A stretch of DNA of 64,000 bases, taken from Enoplolaimus lenunculus. Lineage: Eukaryota > Nematoda > Enoplea > Enoplida > Thoracostomopsidae. The notes under the pieces were generated by a model. It was not told the DNA's origin. It did no database searches and saw nothing but the letters and a program-made list of their open reading frames with translations. Below, in pieces: positions 1 to 12,400 of this stretch. Position numbers and translations under genes: made by a program. Where the stretch lies: the NCBI GenBank assembly GCA_030248215.1, contig JASANG010000809.1:1-64000 (forward strand), written 5' to 3'. How positions within the stretch are numbered: position 1 is the stretch's first letter; every line of letters begins with the position of its first letter.

Positions 1-475
1 ACCAATAAATTACATTAATTTACTACAACTGGCATTCCTTTCTGGCATCAGTACTAGACTCGGTTTCTAGACCTGGGACTTTTCAAAAGCTGCGACTGAG
101 ACTGATGCAACGCGAGTTTGACGTTGAATTTTTATTGAAATCGGTTATTATCCATATATAGCATGCAGGGTTAATTGTTAGCATGGATTTTTTACTCAAG
201 GATAACAAACCATGAACTTCTTGGCTTGCCGAGAAATGCATTTGCAGCAACATGTTAAAAACGCGAACTTAAAAAAAGCAGTTATAAGAAGATTAGGAAT
301 AAAGTGGCTTCAAATTATTGCTGTAACTTCTACAATATGTACGTACGTTTAAATCTATATTTAGTTATCATATTGTCTTGAAATACATACATTTTATACT
401 CTAATCTTTTGCCCTGATAAACAGGTTCTGGATGTGGCCCAGTTAAGCAATGGAAAGTCGTATTTGGTTTTTTAA
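1..475. other. Upstream region of UXS1, no gene recognised
   Basis: I see no supported coding exon here. A possible splice acceptor (ending ACAG at 421-424) lies about 50 bases before the UXS1 start codon. It could mark a 5' UTR intron or a trans-splice site, but nothing in the sequence decides this. A TAA stop in the UXS1 frame sits at 473-475, directly before the ATG, so the coding start cannot lie further upstream in this exon. Confidence 0.4.
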
Positions 476-3400
476 ATGGCGAGGCATCGGAGGATAATCG
501 TAATTTTGTTGTTCACTTGGACTGTGTGCCTTGGTACGTCTGATCGTATTACCGAAATGGTAAATGTGTAATAGTAGAAATAGAAATAATTCATGCAAAA
601 TTTTAAATAAGCAGTTTAACAGTTGTGTCAATGTGCTTCTCTATGGACAGGGTTTGCATAAAAATAAACGTATGTATATTGTTGTGATTTTTTGTATTCT
701 AGGGCTTTACCAAATATTCGTGGTCAGTAACAGCAAATATGATGCAAATAGAGGTACGTAACTGTGTAAGCGTGGAATATTTTGAAAACTACCATGTATT
801 TATTTTAGCAGGGAACTGATATTTTTCAGGACGGACATACAGGTAGTCACATAACGTACTGGTAGGTTGTTGACATTTTCTTTCTGGCTGGATTTTTAGC
901 AGAAAGGCTCAGCGCCTCTTGGCTTTTCCTGGCATTGGGATCGCCTACAAACACGAGCACGCAATAACGTGTATATTAGGAATATAATTCTTGAAAATCA
1001 TTGAGGTGGCTGTGACGCAATATTGGTTCGATACGTTTCTTTACGCTTTGAATTAATAATATTTAGGGTGTTGGTTCCAAGTTTTATAAAACTGTTTTGA
1101 AGTCAATGTGTTCAACATCTTGCTGCGATTGCATTTTGGGGCGAGCCAAGAAATTCAAGTTTGATACATTCAAGTTAAAAACAAAAGTTCAAGCTTGCCA
1201 GTAATTCTAATTCAGTGAACGTACACTTTTGCGTGTCATGTATACGAATATAAATATATATTTTCAATCTTCCAAATTCAGATGCTATATCCGGTTGATA
1301 TTCGGTTAGGTGTACCCTGCAAGGTTCGACCAGATATTAATTTTACCGGAGATGGATAGTAGGGATGTGCCAATATTAAAATTTTTGCCGATTCCAATGC
1401 CGATTGCTGTTTTGCAAATGTGCTAATGCCGAACCGATGCCGATTTCATCTTTAGTACACCACCTTTAAAGAACAGTTTGGACACTACATTACATCATTG
1501 AGCGAATCGTTTTATGTTTTATACTCTGGGGTCGAAAGGTGGTTGTCCGTACTTCCGTCCGAAAAAAATCTCAGCAACCGCTGAACCGATTTTGATAAAC
1601 TTTTTTTGTATGAAAGCCATTATCCTGGGGTATTAACCTAGCCTAAATTAGGACTTTTTACCATAATTCACTTATTATTAGGGTTAAAACAATCTAATTT
1701 CAGCACTAAAGGGTTTCTGGTGTGAGGAATGCATGTCAATCTATATTCTAGTAGCTCATTTTATCAGGCTCCTGGGCTTTTGAGTAATAATTTACAAAGC
1801 AAATTTAGATTCCTAATAATTAGTGAAATATTGTAAAAACTCCTAATTTCGGATAATAAATTATGCTAATATGCAAATTAGCTATTAGTTAACTATACAA
1901 TTATCGTTTTTGAACGTTTGGAGACAATTTATTCAGATTCCTTGCACACTAAAACCCTTTATTGTTGAAATTCGATTGCTTGTATCCCTAATAATTAGTG
2001 AAATATCTTAAAAAGTCCCAATTTAGGCTTAACCAATTGTGAATTAGCCTGTAGCTAATAAACGGCTGAAAATTTTAAAACACCAATGCGAGATTAACGC
2101 CTCAATATGACAGGCTTTCAAATAAAGTTTATCAAAATCGGTTCAGCGGTTCCGGAGATTCTTTTCGAACGGACGGACAGATGGACATCCACCTTTCGAC
2201 CCCGAGCACAAAATATAAAACGCTTCGCGTAGACATGTCATGCCTCTGCATCCCAACCATTTCTAATTAAGCGTTCTTAATCATATCTCACGTACATCCA
2301 CGCAGTGTGCGACCAGATATCCGGATCCTGTTTACTATCCGGCAAAAAACCCGGTTCCGGTATAACCTACCGGACACCGGATTTCGGTGATGATTTCGTA
2401 AATGTCAAATTATTGCAAATTATGTTGTGCGACGTTATGTTTTCAGTCCCATTATAGGTATGTAAGTATACAGTATTGGTTTAAAGCAGTATTTTTGCAT
2501 ATGGTTAAGGCAGCGATTCGGATTTTATTATCGAAACGAACCAATGATTTGCAGCTTCACACAATTATTTTCAAGTATTAAAACACTTTCCTTGTATAAA
2601 CGCAATATTCCGTTTACTAAAGATAAATTAACATTTACTGACGCATTAACGTGCTTAAGATTGATTTATTTTAAAAACACACTAACCGGTTAACGTCCGG
2701 TTCCGGTAAAAAAATCACTATGTTGTTCCGGTATCCGATTTTTTGTGATCCGGTCGCACCCTGCATCCGCGTAGGTTATTCATTACTTAAATATGAAGCC
2801 TTTTGATCTAACTTTTTCCTTCTTCAGTTTGCTTTTACGTACAATATACGAAAGTTGTGTTAAGGTCGGGGTACCTTGTCTCAGATGTATTTCACACCGT
2901 TAGTGTTGTGTAGCCATCTGATAAATTCTTTAGCCTATTTAGTTTTGGTACGGTACAGTTATTATTCAGAATGTAGGCCCGATATGCTAAAATCACTAAA
3001 TTAGCTTTGGTGTATATCAGGGTGCAACCGGAATTCCGGTTCCAGCATTTTTTCACCTTCCGGATCCGGTAAATTTTTACCGGATTTAAAAATTCCGGTG
3101 TTATAATTTGGCCGTTTTCTTAACTTTGCTAATTTTTAAGAATCTCTTTTGAAAGCCACTTGTACTCCGAATATAAGCAATTGATGGTGGATTTAACTTC
3201 AGTCGATGATAAAAATCAAAAATACAACAAATAAAATAAATACCTATGTTCGACTACGGTTATTTCACAAATAATAGAGCAACAAATAGGATTAAAATGA
3301 AATTTTTGGTGAAATGCATTTTTCACCTTCCGGTTCCGGCAAAATTTTCAAATACTGGTTCCGGTAAATTGTAATTCCGGTTGCACCCTGGTGTATATCT

Positions 3401-6400
3401 ATATATAAATAATTTTATTCTGAGTTTTTTGTCCGGGTATTTTTGTAATACCGATATTCAAATGGTTTGTTGAGAAAAGGCCAGGAATTTCTCTAGGTGA
3501 TAACCCGGTGTGGCAGGAAGGTGATAATCGTCAGGGACATTGAATGTGAGATTGGTTCGTTACGCGTATACCGATGACGTGAGCTTAAGCAATCCATTTA
3601 TACTAGAGTGTACTGAAAATGGATACTGTTTCTTTTCACAAATAACAGAAAAAATTGAGTTGTACCTATTTATTTCACGCGTTCATTTGCTGAAGTTATG
3701 CACATTGTTGCAACAATTTCGGTTCCTATATTGGCAAAATTTGATTCGTGTTGGAGTGGTGCTGGCTGCCTTGGGCACTTATACGCTGGGTTCTAGTTTA
3801 ATCTAGCGAATCATCGTATTAAGTTAGTTCAAATATTAAACTAATTCTTCCATTTCAAGAAACAATATTTTTCTGCTACTTTCAAGGCGCTTTTTTATGA
3901 TGTACGTTTAGAACATATTGATATTTCAATAGAGTTTATTAGAAACTGAAATGACTTAATTGCTTTTATTCGTATGCATACATCAATATTCCTTCCGGTT
4001 TCGCTTCACTGGCATGTACGAAATTTTACAATGCGTGAACATGTAAGTTGTAGCCAGCTAATCGTAGTGAACATCAGGAAAAGGTTTTCCCATATCTTTG
4101 GCCTGAAATATAAAAGCAGATTCCACGTCTTAACGAGATATATATACATTCGAATCAGGGTACGACCAGTTATCCAGATGCTGTTTCATATCTGGTACGT
4201 AACACCCGATATCCGGTATAAACCTATTGAATACCAGATATTTACGGCGGTAGTACCGAATTTCATAAACCTGCTTTTCACAAGTGAACGTCTTTAACAT
4301 CTTGCTACAATTGCATTTCTGGATAATTCAAGAACTTCCAGATTTGGTACGCTAAAGTAAAAATTTAAAGTTCGAAATAACAATTATTAATGGTAGTTCA
4401 GTGAACATATTAATATTTTGCGCGACTCAAATACGTGAAATTATGCATAAGTTAGACACTATAACCCGTTCGTATAAAATTCACATTCCGTATCTTCTAA
4501 TCAGTAAATTAATAAATAACCGATCGCACCCTAATTCGAATTCGATCATATCATTTATTTGTCTTCAAACAAATATATGTATGAATCAGCGTCAGCCGGA
4601 TACCAAAAAATACAGGCGCCGGAAAATAAAATATATGGCTCCGAATAAAGTGTTTTAGTATTAAATGAGTTTCTTGGAGCGTTTGTTTTTGTTATTGCCA
4701 ACAAAGTTCAGTGAGAAATATTGTGATTTTGGTCATAAAAATAATAGTACATACGTAGTTATGCTATACTTTTATAACTATCCGGCAAGCTTCAATGTAT
4801 AATACTGGAGCCGAATGTTTGTTTATTGCCGAAATCCGAATCTCCGATAAAAAAATTTACTATCCAGTAGAGTAATATCCGGCTCCGCCCTAATGTGGCA
4901 GCCGAAAGCAGATAGTAAAATGTAGGGGTCGACCGGATCCGAGATCCGGGTCGGATCTCTGCAATTTTTAAAACGATCCGAAATTTGACATACAAACGAA
5001 AACATACCAAAATTGGTGTATGTATTTCTACTATGCGTACGTGATCTAATAAGCACTGTGTGAGCATTAATGCTTTGTGGAATGTCAGGTTCATGACATC
5101 CACGTTGAGACCAGTGTTGTTGCGGAAGAAGAACAAACATAAAAAATTTTAAAGACTTCTTTTTTAGTGGCTGTAAGTTTTGTTGACTAAGTTTGCGAAA
5201 TAATCAGTTGACCTTTTTCTATTTTATGTACGTTTAGGTATTGAAAAATTATCCAGCTAGTAAGATCCGGATCCGATTCCGGGCCGCATCTGAATTTTAA
5301 GTACGGATCCGGATCCGGTAAATACAAAATTTTGGATCCGGTCGTTCCCTAGTAAAATGTCCGGCCGGAGCCGGATATTAAGTATATAATTTACTACTAC
5401 AGAGTTATGATATGCTGAATCGGCAAGTTATAATAAAGGAGACGAAACTGGATGTTGAGTTTTTGCAGGAGTCAACCAGTGCTTTGACTTATTTGTCTTA
5501 AATACATTGATGTTTTAACCCATAACAGTCAAACGCTCGAATCAACGTTTCTGATTCAACAAACTAATAAGCACTGTGTACTTTGTCACTGTTTTTAAGA
5601 TTGTTATATTTTAGCATACGTATATACTTTTTTGCCCAACCATCGTATTGTCATCGAAACAGCAAACAAATCGCGCCCTTCATACAAATCAACACTTTGA
5701 AACGTTGATTCAGTTGGTGCGCCAAGCGCCTTGCATCCTTTCACAAATTCTTCGATATTTCCCAAGCATGCAAAACTGTTTGTGGGTTTTTGAATCTTTT
5801 TCACTGATCCTTCTTGCACCGCATTGACCAGTCTGAAATAGGTATATATGTCGTAGCCCAAGTCGTATTAATTCAATCCAATTCCGAATTGAGATAGTCC
5901 AATGCGGAATTACGACTTGGGCTAGCCGAAGGCGGAATCATGTCAGATAAATCTGTGCAATTTCTAATTGGTTACTTGATAGTTGTAATCCGGCTTGACT
6001 CCCGCTTTGCTCAGTAAAACAAACTGTTAGATAATCAAAATTAGTGGCGATTACTAGCCAATCAGAAAAAAAGCATTTGCATCAGCCAAACGGCTTTGAG
6101 TATGGCATTAAGGTACTAACCAATCACAAGGCGTACACTTGATGCATAAAAAGAATTGCGCTGTACGCTAGCCCAAGTCGTAATTAAGCGCTGGGTTAGC
6201 CTAATTCGGAATTGGGCTAAATTACGGCGTGGGCTACGACATATATACGTATGCTATTTAACATATCTTGTGTTAATGCATCTTTTTTAAATGAAACGTT
6301 TCAATAATAGTGCCCTATCCGTGTATATACACTACAGCACTCATTTTACTTCGTTGCACGAACTCAGGCTTGCCGTAAATGTGCTTTACCAGCTGTATAA

Positions 6401-9400
6401 ATTAGTTACCCTAGCTAGTCAGCTGTTATATATCTAATACGTATAGGTATCCCTTTCATAACATCGGAAGATATATACGTAGTTTGTCCGAGATTTGGAA
6501 GATGAACGCCTTCTAGTAGTTTTATGTACGTACTTGCATAACACCGTTCCATCTTGAAGTATATTTTGAAATGCGTCCATAGATCCTTTTACTGCGAAAG
6601 ATTCACCGGTCATTTCTTTTGCCCATTGCAGCAGTTTGCCAGCTTCTTCTTCGTCAAATTTTTCTTTCGTCTGAAAGCAACGGAGTAGTTAGCATTCGCT
6701 GTTCGAGAAATTCAAGTAAAATTTAATCTTTTTTCGGCTGGTTCAGTAAGTATATAATAATGCCAAGAGTGGATGATGCATACTTCAACAACACTATGCA
6801 AATGGGCACTTTCTGTGTTGGAAAGAATGTATCAGGCACGCGTTCCGTTTTTGGCTTACATGGTAATACATACATACTTATGTCTAAATCGCCAAGAAGC
6901 GGAGATAATACTAAATCATATAAACTGTTCTGCATTTAGCAGTATGTAATCTTTGCCCCCTAATTTGGATTAAGCTGTAGGGCCAAGCTTCGCAAACTTC
7001 AATCAGTTATGAGTGCCACGGTTGAAAAACAGTACCTATCGATCGCTTTGATGGGAAGTTTAAAAAATTGCAGAAACTACAATTTTAATATTGAAAACTT
7101 TAAGATGTAGAAACTACCAGGGTACGACCAGATATCCGATTCCAGTATCCGGTACAAAACTACTGGATACCGAATATTTATGGTTGTGGTATAGAATATC
7201 ATAAAACTGCTTTTTACAAATGAACGCCTTTGACAGCTTGCTGCGATTACATTTATGGGCAAGTCAATAAGTTCAAGTTTTGATACGTTTTCAGCTACTT
7301 TCAGCTTTTAGGTTCATTAGTTATTCATGTAAATAAATCGCTTTTTCGCGTTAAATAATTTCAGTGTATTAGCAGCGATCATGAATTTTATAACAGATGC
7401 AAACTTTAAGCACGCTAAAAATACACCTAAAAATATATTATTTTACAATTTATATATAACATAATATCTGGTTCCGCATTCGGTAAATCAATATCCGGTC
7501 GCACACTTTGGCTGCAATTAAACATAACATTTGTTTACTTATCATTTATGCACATACATACCTTGTCAAGCACTTGTGCTCCAATACCGCTCGCTAGTGC
7601 ACGCTTAGCCATTTGTGTTTTGGTCGCTTTTGATTGCCGAACGATTTGGTTAACGCAATATTGGGTCTGAGATCGCCTGAATTACACAGTTTATGGTGCT
7701 GTCGATTAGAAATACTTTATAATATGGTTGATTTTAGTGTTGCTGTAAGATCACAAACGTGTGCAATTGTAGTTATACACCAGGAATAGGCATGGGCGTT
7801 CTCGGTCAAAAACAGACACCCGACCTACGGAGACCGAGATTGCTGGTCTCGGTCTCAGATGAATTTTTAACCGTTACCGAAAATAAATATCCCGGGTCTT
7901 AGATTTTAGCACGCGGGCCTAAGCGGGCCAGGCCGCCAGCCGAAATAAATCACAGCAGTTCCCTGTGCCCGAACCACCTATGCCTTGATAGTGTTTAATA
8001 TTTTTTGGCCGTATAAATAGCTTGTATACACATCGGTAACATGAAAACATTTTTCAAATTACGTTTGGATCTCTTTGTTTTTGGTGGGATATCTGGGTTG
8101 GCCAAACTTCTGCCATTGGCTCCGAGACTGATTTCAGATAATGGTGACATCTAAAAATCATTAAACGTTATCTTCAGTTTCCATCAAGAGCCGACGTAAT
8201 GTATAATTAACCGCTGAGTCATTGCGACAACCAGCGGCGGATCCAGGAATTTCTGACGGGGGGTGCGGAGTGGTAAATGTTATGAAACGCAAAAATTGTA
8301 AGGTAGAAACCTGATCATTTTAACACCAAAAAATATTGTGAGATGGAACAATTGTAAGGCAGGGACCTTATCATTTTATCACCAAAAATTTTCTGATGAG
8401 TAAAATTGTAAGGTAAAGACCTTATCATTTTATCACAAAAGAATTTCTGAGGGAAAAATTAGGGACCTTATCTTTTTTTACAAATCATTTACTCAGGGGA
8501 AAAATTGTAAGGTAGGAACTTTACCTTTTTATCACAAAAAATCTGATGGGGCATCCGCCTCCCCGCCGCCCCGTCTGGATCCAATAGTGACGGCGACTCA
8601 CAGTTTGTTGGTAAAATCGATCCATTCGTAATTGTAATTGTCAATTTTTATTACGTTACGTATCGCTGATATTTCGCCCAGATCCGCCACTCAGTACACA
8701 CGCATAACAGACGCAGGCAAAACGTGGACATTGATCTAAGTTTTGCATGGGGAACGTTTATATTTTTTTCACGACACATTGACATGGTATGTCAACTACT
8801 TGATTTGCAACCACAATATTGGTTATTTGATGTTTTGTTTTGTGCTCGTAAAAATATGAAATTTTCGGGGCCGGGCCCGAGCCCGAGCCCGAGACCTAAA
8901 AACCGGGCCAGTTCACACCGTGGCTGCAATATTATGAATACAATGCTAATTGAACAGTTTAATTGCACATATCTCTGATAAAGAAAGAAATTGAAAAGTA
9001 ACATAAAAATTGTATATACGAAGAACACATTATGAATGCAACTGTTTGCTTGGATATCGACAGACTTGTGCTAAGATACACTGCTTTTTATCAAGTTTTG
9101 CTATTTGCTAGTGTTTAAGTGCCTCTTTGTATGTTCTAGCTGTCGCTTCTACTGCAATATATTGTTGTGGACCCTCGTATTAGCAAGTTTTAGGGATGCA
9201 ATGGCAGTTTTTTTGGGAAAGTTTTTGTTCATTTTTGTTCTTTTTAATGTACTCTTTGTATATGGTGTTGTGTATACCGGAGTACTTGTATATAGTTGGT
9301 TGTTGTGTTAAAGACATGTTTCGTGCGTTCCTAGTCCGTGCTATTGTTGTAGATTTGATTGCAATATTGAGTTCGTATTTAAAAAAAATTGTGTGATGTG

Positions 9401-12400
9401 TCACCACTCAGCTTTAGCTATGCTGTGTAGTTGTCGTCTGGAATAGGTCTAGCATCGCTGTTTGTAAACTTTTTTGACCTTAAACTTGAATTGAGAAGTA
9501 ACTGATGGTGGATGATAAATTTCTAGTCGTTTCTAAATTTCAATTTTGTAAAAAAACAACAGAAATTGCATTTAGAACGCGAACTTCCGGGTGTATTTTT
9601 GGAAAGCAGTTTTGTGCGTCAATCAATCGTTGGAGGCTCGCTTCTGATTATTCATCTGCTTGCTGGACGTCAGGTGTAGTCTTAGTTTTGGCGGAGTAAG
9701 TAACTTTCAGTGCAGGTTGTAAACGAACGCAATATTTAGCGTTGCGTCCGGGTGCCTGGTATTCAGATTATTCCGGGCATATATTCAACGAAAATATCCT
9801 GGCCGAGCCGTACGTAACGCCACTCAAACCCACCGGTCAGAGGCCGGCCTAAAAGGACTAAATCAATGTTATCTTTGTTAATATAATTTATTCGTATAGT
9901 CGCAAAATTTTTAATTTCGTTTCCAGTATAAATTCGCTGTTTTGATTCTGTTATAAGCCTGGTTCGCATTGTACCCAGCCGGGCAACCGAAAGCACTGTC
10001 CTGCGTCTGGACCCGGTTATTCCGGATACTTTCTCCGGAAAATTCCAGGTCCGGTTTCGTTTAAATGATACAACTCTAACAACATTTCTAGAAAAATTCT
10101 GTAGAAGAAGAATTTAACTATTTGCGATCTGATTGAAAATGGAAAAGAATTGACTGAGAATAAATTCTTATATGTGCGCGGCTGACTTGTAAAGGAATTC
10201 ATTTTTATCTCTGACAAATCTTAATCATACCTTGCTTAAGTAAACCGCTGAGAAGCAAGTGTTTTTCGAGTCCACGTGTGAGTGTGAACTTACAACTGTG
10301 GACTCAGCTGGCTAACATAAAATTTTCGCAAAACCGGAATGATGGAATTTATTTTTAAACCTACCGGATGGCCAACCGAACTTGCTACAGGTCTAGTTAA
10401 AATTTCTGGTGTGCACCTCTGTGTCCAATTCGATTTCAACCCACGCTGAGATTGGACCTATGTGATATCCATAGGCTTAGACTCACATTGACTTGAAACT
10501 AAAATGTTCCTGGCTGTCAAACAAGTTCGTTGACGTAGTAAATGTTTTACTCAATCGCTCTAACGGCATTTTCCACTTCCGTCGTGTTTTCCGGATCATC
10601 TGCGCTGTTCGTCTAAACGTCAGTTTCGTCTCGATCCTCGTTATACGGATAGATAGATAGATAGATAGATATTCACTGAAAGAGACCTCAAGCTGTTTCG
10701 ACACATCCGGTTCGTTACACAGTCTCCGAAAACCAGGTTGACTAAATTAAAATCAATTAAAATCTTAATGACTGTGTCATGAACCTATTTATTTTTTTAT
10801 GTTACTGTCAATTTTATTCAGGCTATGTGATCTGTAGACTCCATACCAAACTTCGCTATCAACTGAACATCTCGTTGAGAAGTGTTCTATGGACTTTTGT
10901 CCTATTTCACAACAATCGCAAATACTCGAATTAGAGAGTCCTATTTTATACATATGCTTATTTAGTTGACAGTGTTTAGTAACTATTTGTGTTAGTAATC
11001 TAACCCTAGTTCTATTAAATCGCACAATGAAGCTAGTGTATTTTGGTTCCAGTTTACTAAAGAATACCTTTGTAGTTCGGCAAGTATTCAGCCCTAGCAA
11101 TCTTTGGTTAGTGTGTGAAATACACCAATTTTGGATCATATTTTTGAGTTGTCTTCATGGTACCTACCTATAACTGGTTCTGGTCCTGTAAACTTCATTT
11201 CAGTTCCAATTTTAGCTATTGCGTCAGCTTTAGGCCTTTAATCCACGTTAGAAGACTTTATTTGTAGGTGAGAGATCTTATAGGTGCCTTAGGCAGCTCT
11301 TAGTTATTTTGGAATTGCTCCAATTTCTATCGAGTGCCTTAAGGGCAGCTTGATTAATTAATTAAGACTGCTTCATCTATAGCCAAAATTTCTGCTTCGT
11401 AAACCGACGAAAATAGTCTCAAAGAGAAAGAATAAACTTATTACATTATCAATGAAAACATCCGCCCCGATATCCTCGTTATATACACATAGGAGCATTG
11501 CATATATACGCTAAGGCAGGGTAGAACCGAATCCATGATTTCACCGAATCCGTGGCTAATTTGCGAATACGAACCTTTGTTGCCACTTTGCACTAAGGAT
11601 AATATAAATTGCACGCACGCATGGATCTTGGAACCAGACTCAGAAAAATTCGCCGGGACGCAGGATAAAATCGGGTTCGATTTTGAAAAAATACCCTGTT
11701 GATATGAACCGAAATTACCACATATTTACGTACTTATCACGGGTTTTTGATGCTCAGTAAGCGTATTGCTGGCAAAATATCTGGTTAAGGAGAAAGGGGC
11801 ACCAAAAATTGTTAACTTTTCGATGATATTGAGTTTATGTCTGATGCATGCTTTTAAGTTTGTTTTTCGGTGCCATACGATACATTCGATTACAGCGAGA
11901 TAAACAAACTGTTTAAAAGACAGTTGTATGATATTCGGACTACAATCGTAAGTATTCGGTTGGATTACACTGGATACGGATGTCGGTTTTTTGCCGGATA
12001 TTAAACCGGAACCGGATATCCGGTCAGTCCTCGTGTAGGTACGTATATTATATATGTACTAGGTATTATTGGTTGTTAAAACTTTGAACCGTAACTGGGC
12101 AGGGAACCACTTACGCTGAGGTTTAGTCGAGTATGTATTTTAAGTGAGACTTACTCCAAAGAAAAGAACCTTGTCAAACATGGCTGTCTATGGCAAACAC
12201 TTTAGCGAAGTTAATTTTGTTTTTGCTTTAGAATGGAGTCAACGTACATTACAGTTGTCTGAACCGCGGCCTAGATATCGTCACAATGTGGATTCGACTT
12301 CAATGACGAAGACAAGCCCTTCTGTTCATCAAGAGTATGGTGAAAATTTTGTATCTGTGTTTGTTTTTAACATGTCACAATTATGTTCAAGTTTACTCTA

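Noticed and set aside
3540-3806. 88-aa frame with hydrophobic C-terminus
   Set aside because: It begins without supporting signals and lies in UXS1 intron 1 with no family resemblance. It is probably chance.
8233-8589. CRISPR-like regular repeats
   Set aside because: The units are diverged, contiguous without spacers and enclosed by transposon ends, in a eukaryotic genome.
9505-9699. 64-aa frame followed by a donor-like GTAAGT
   Set aside because: There is no acceptor partner and no recognisable protein features, so I could not support it as an exon.
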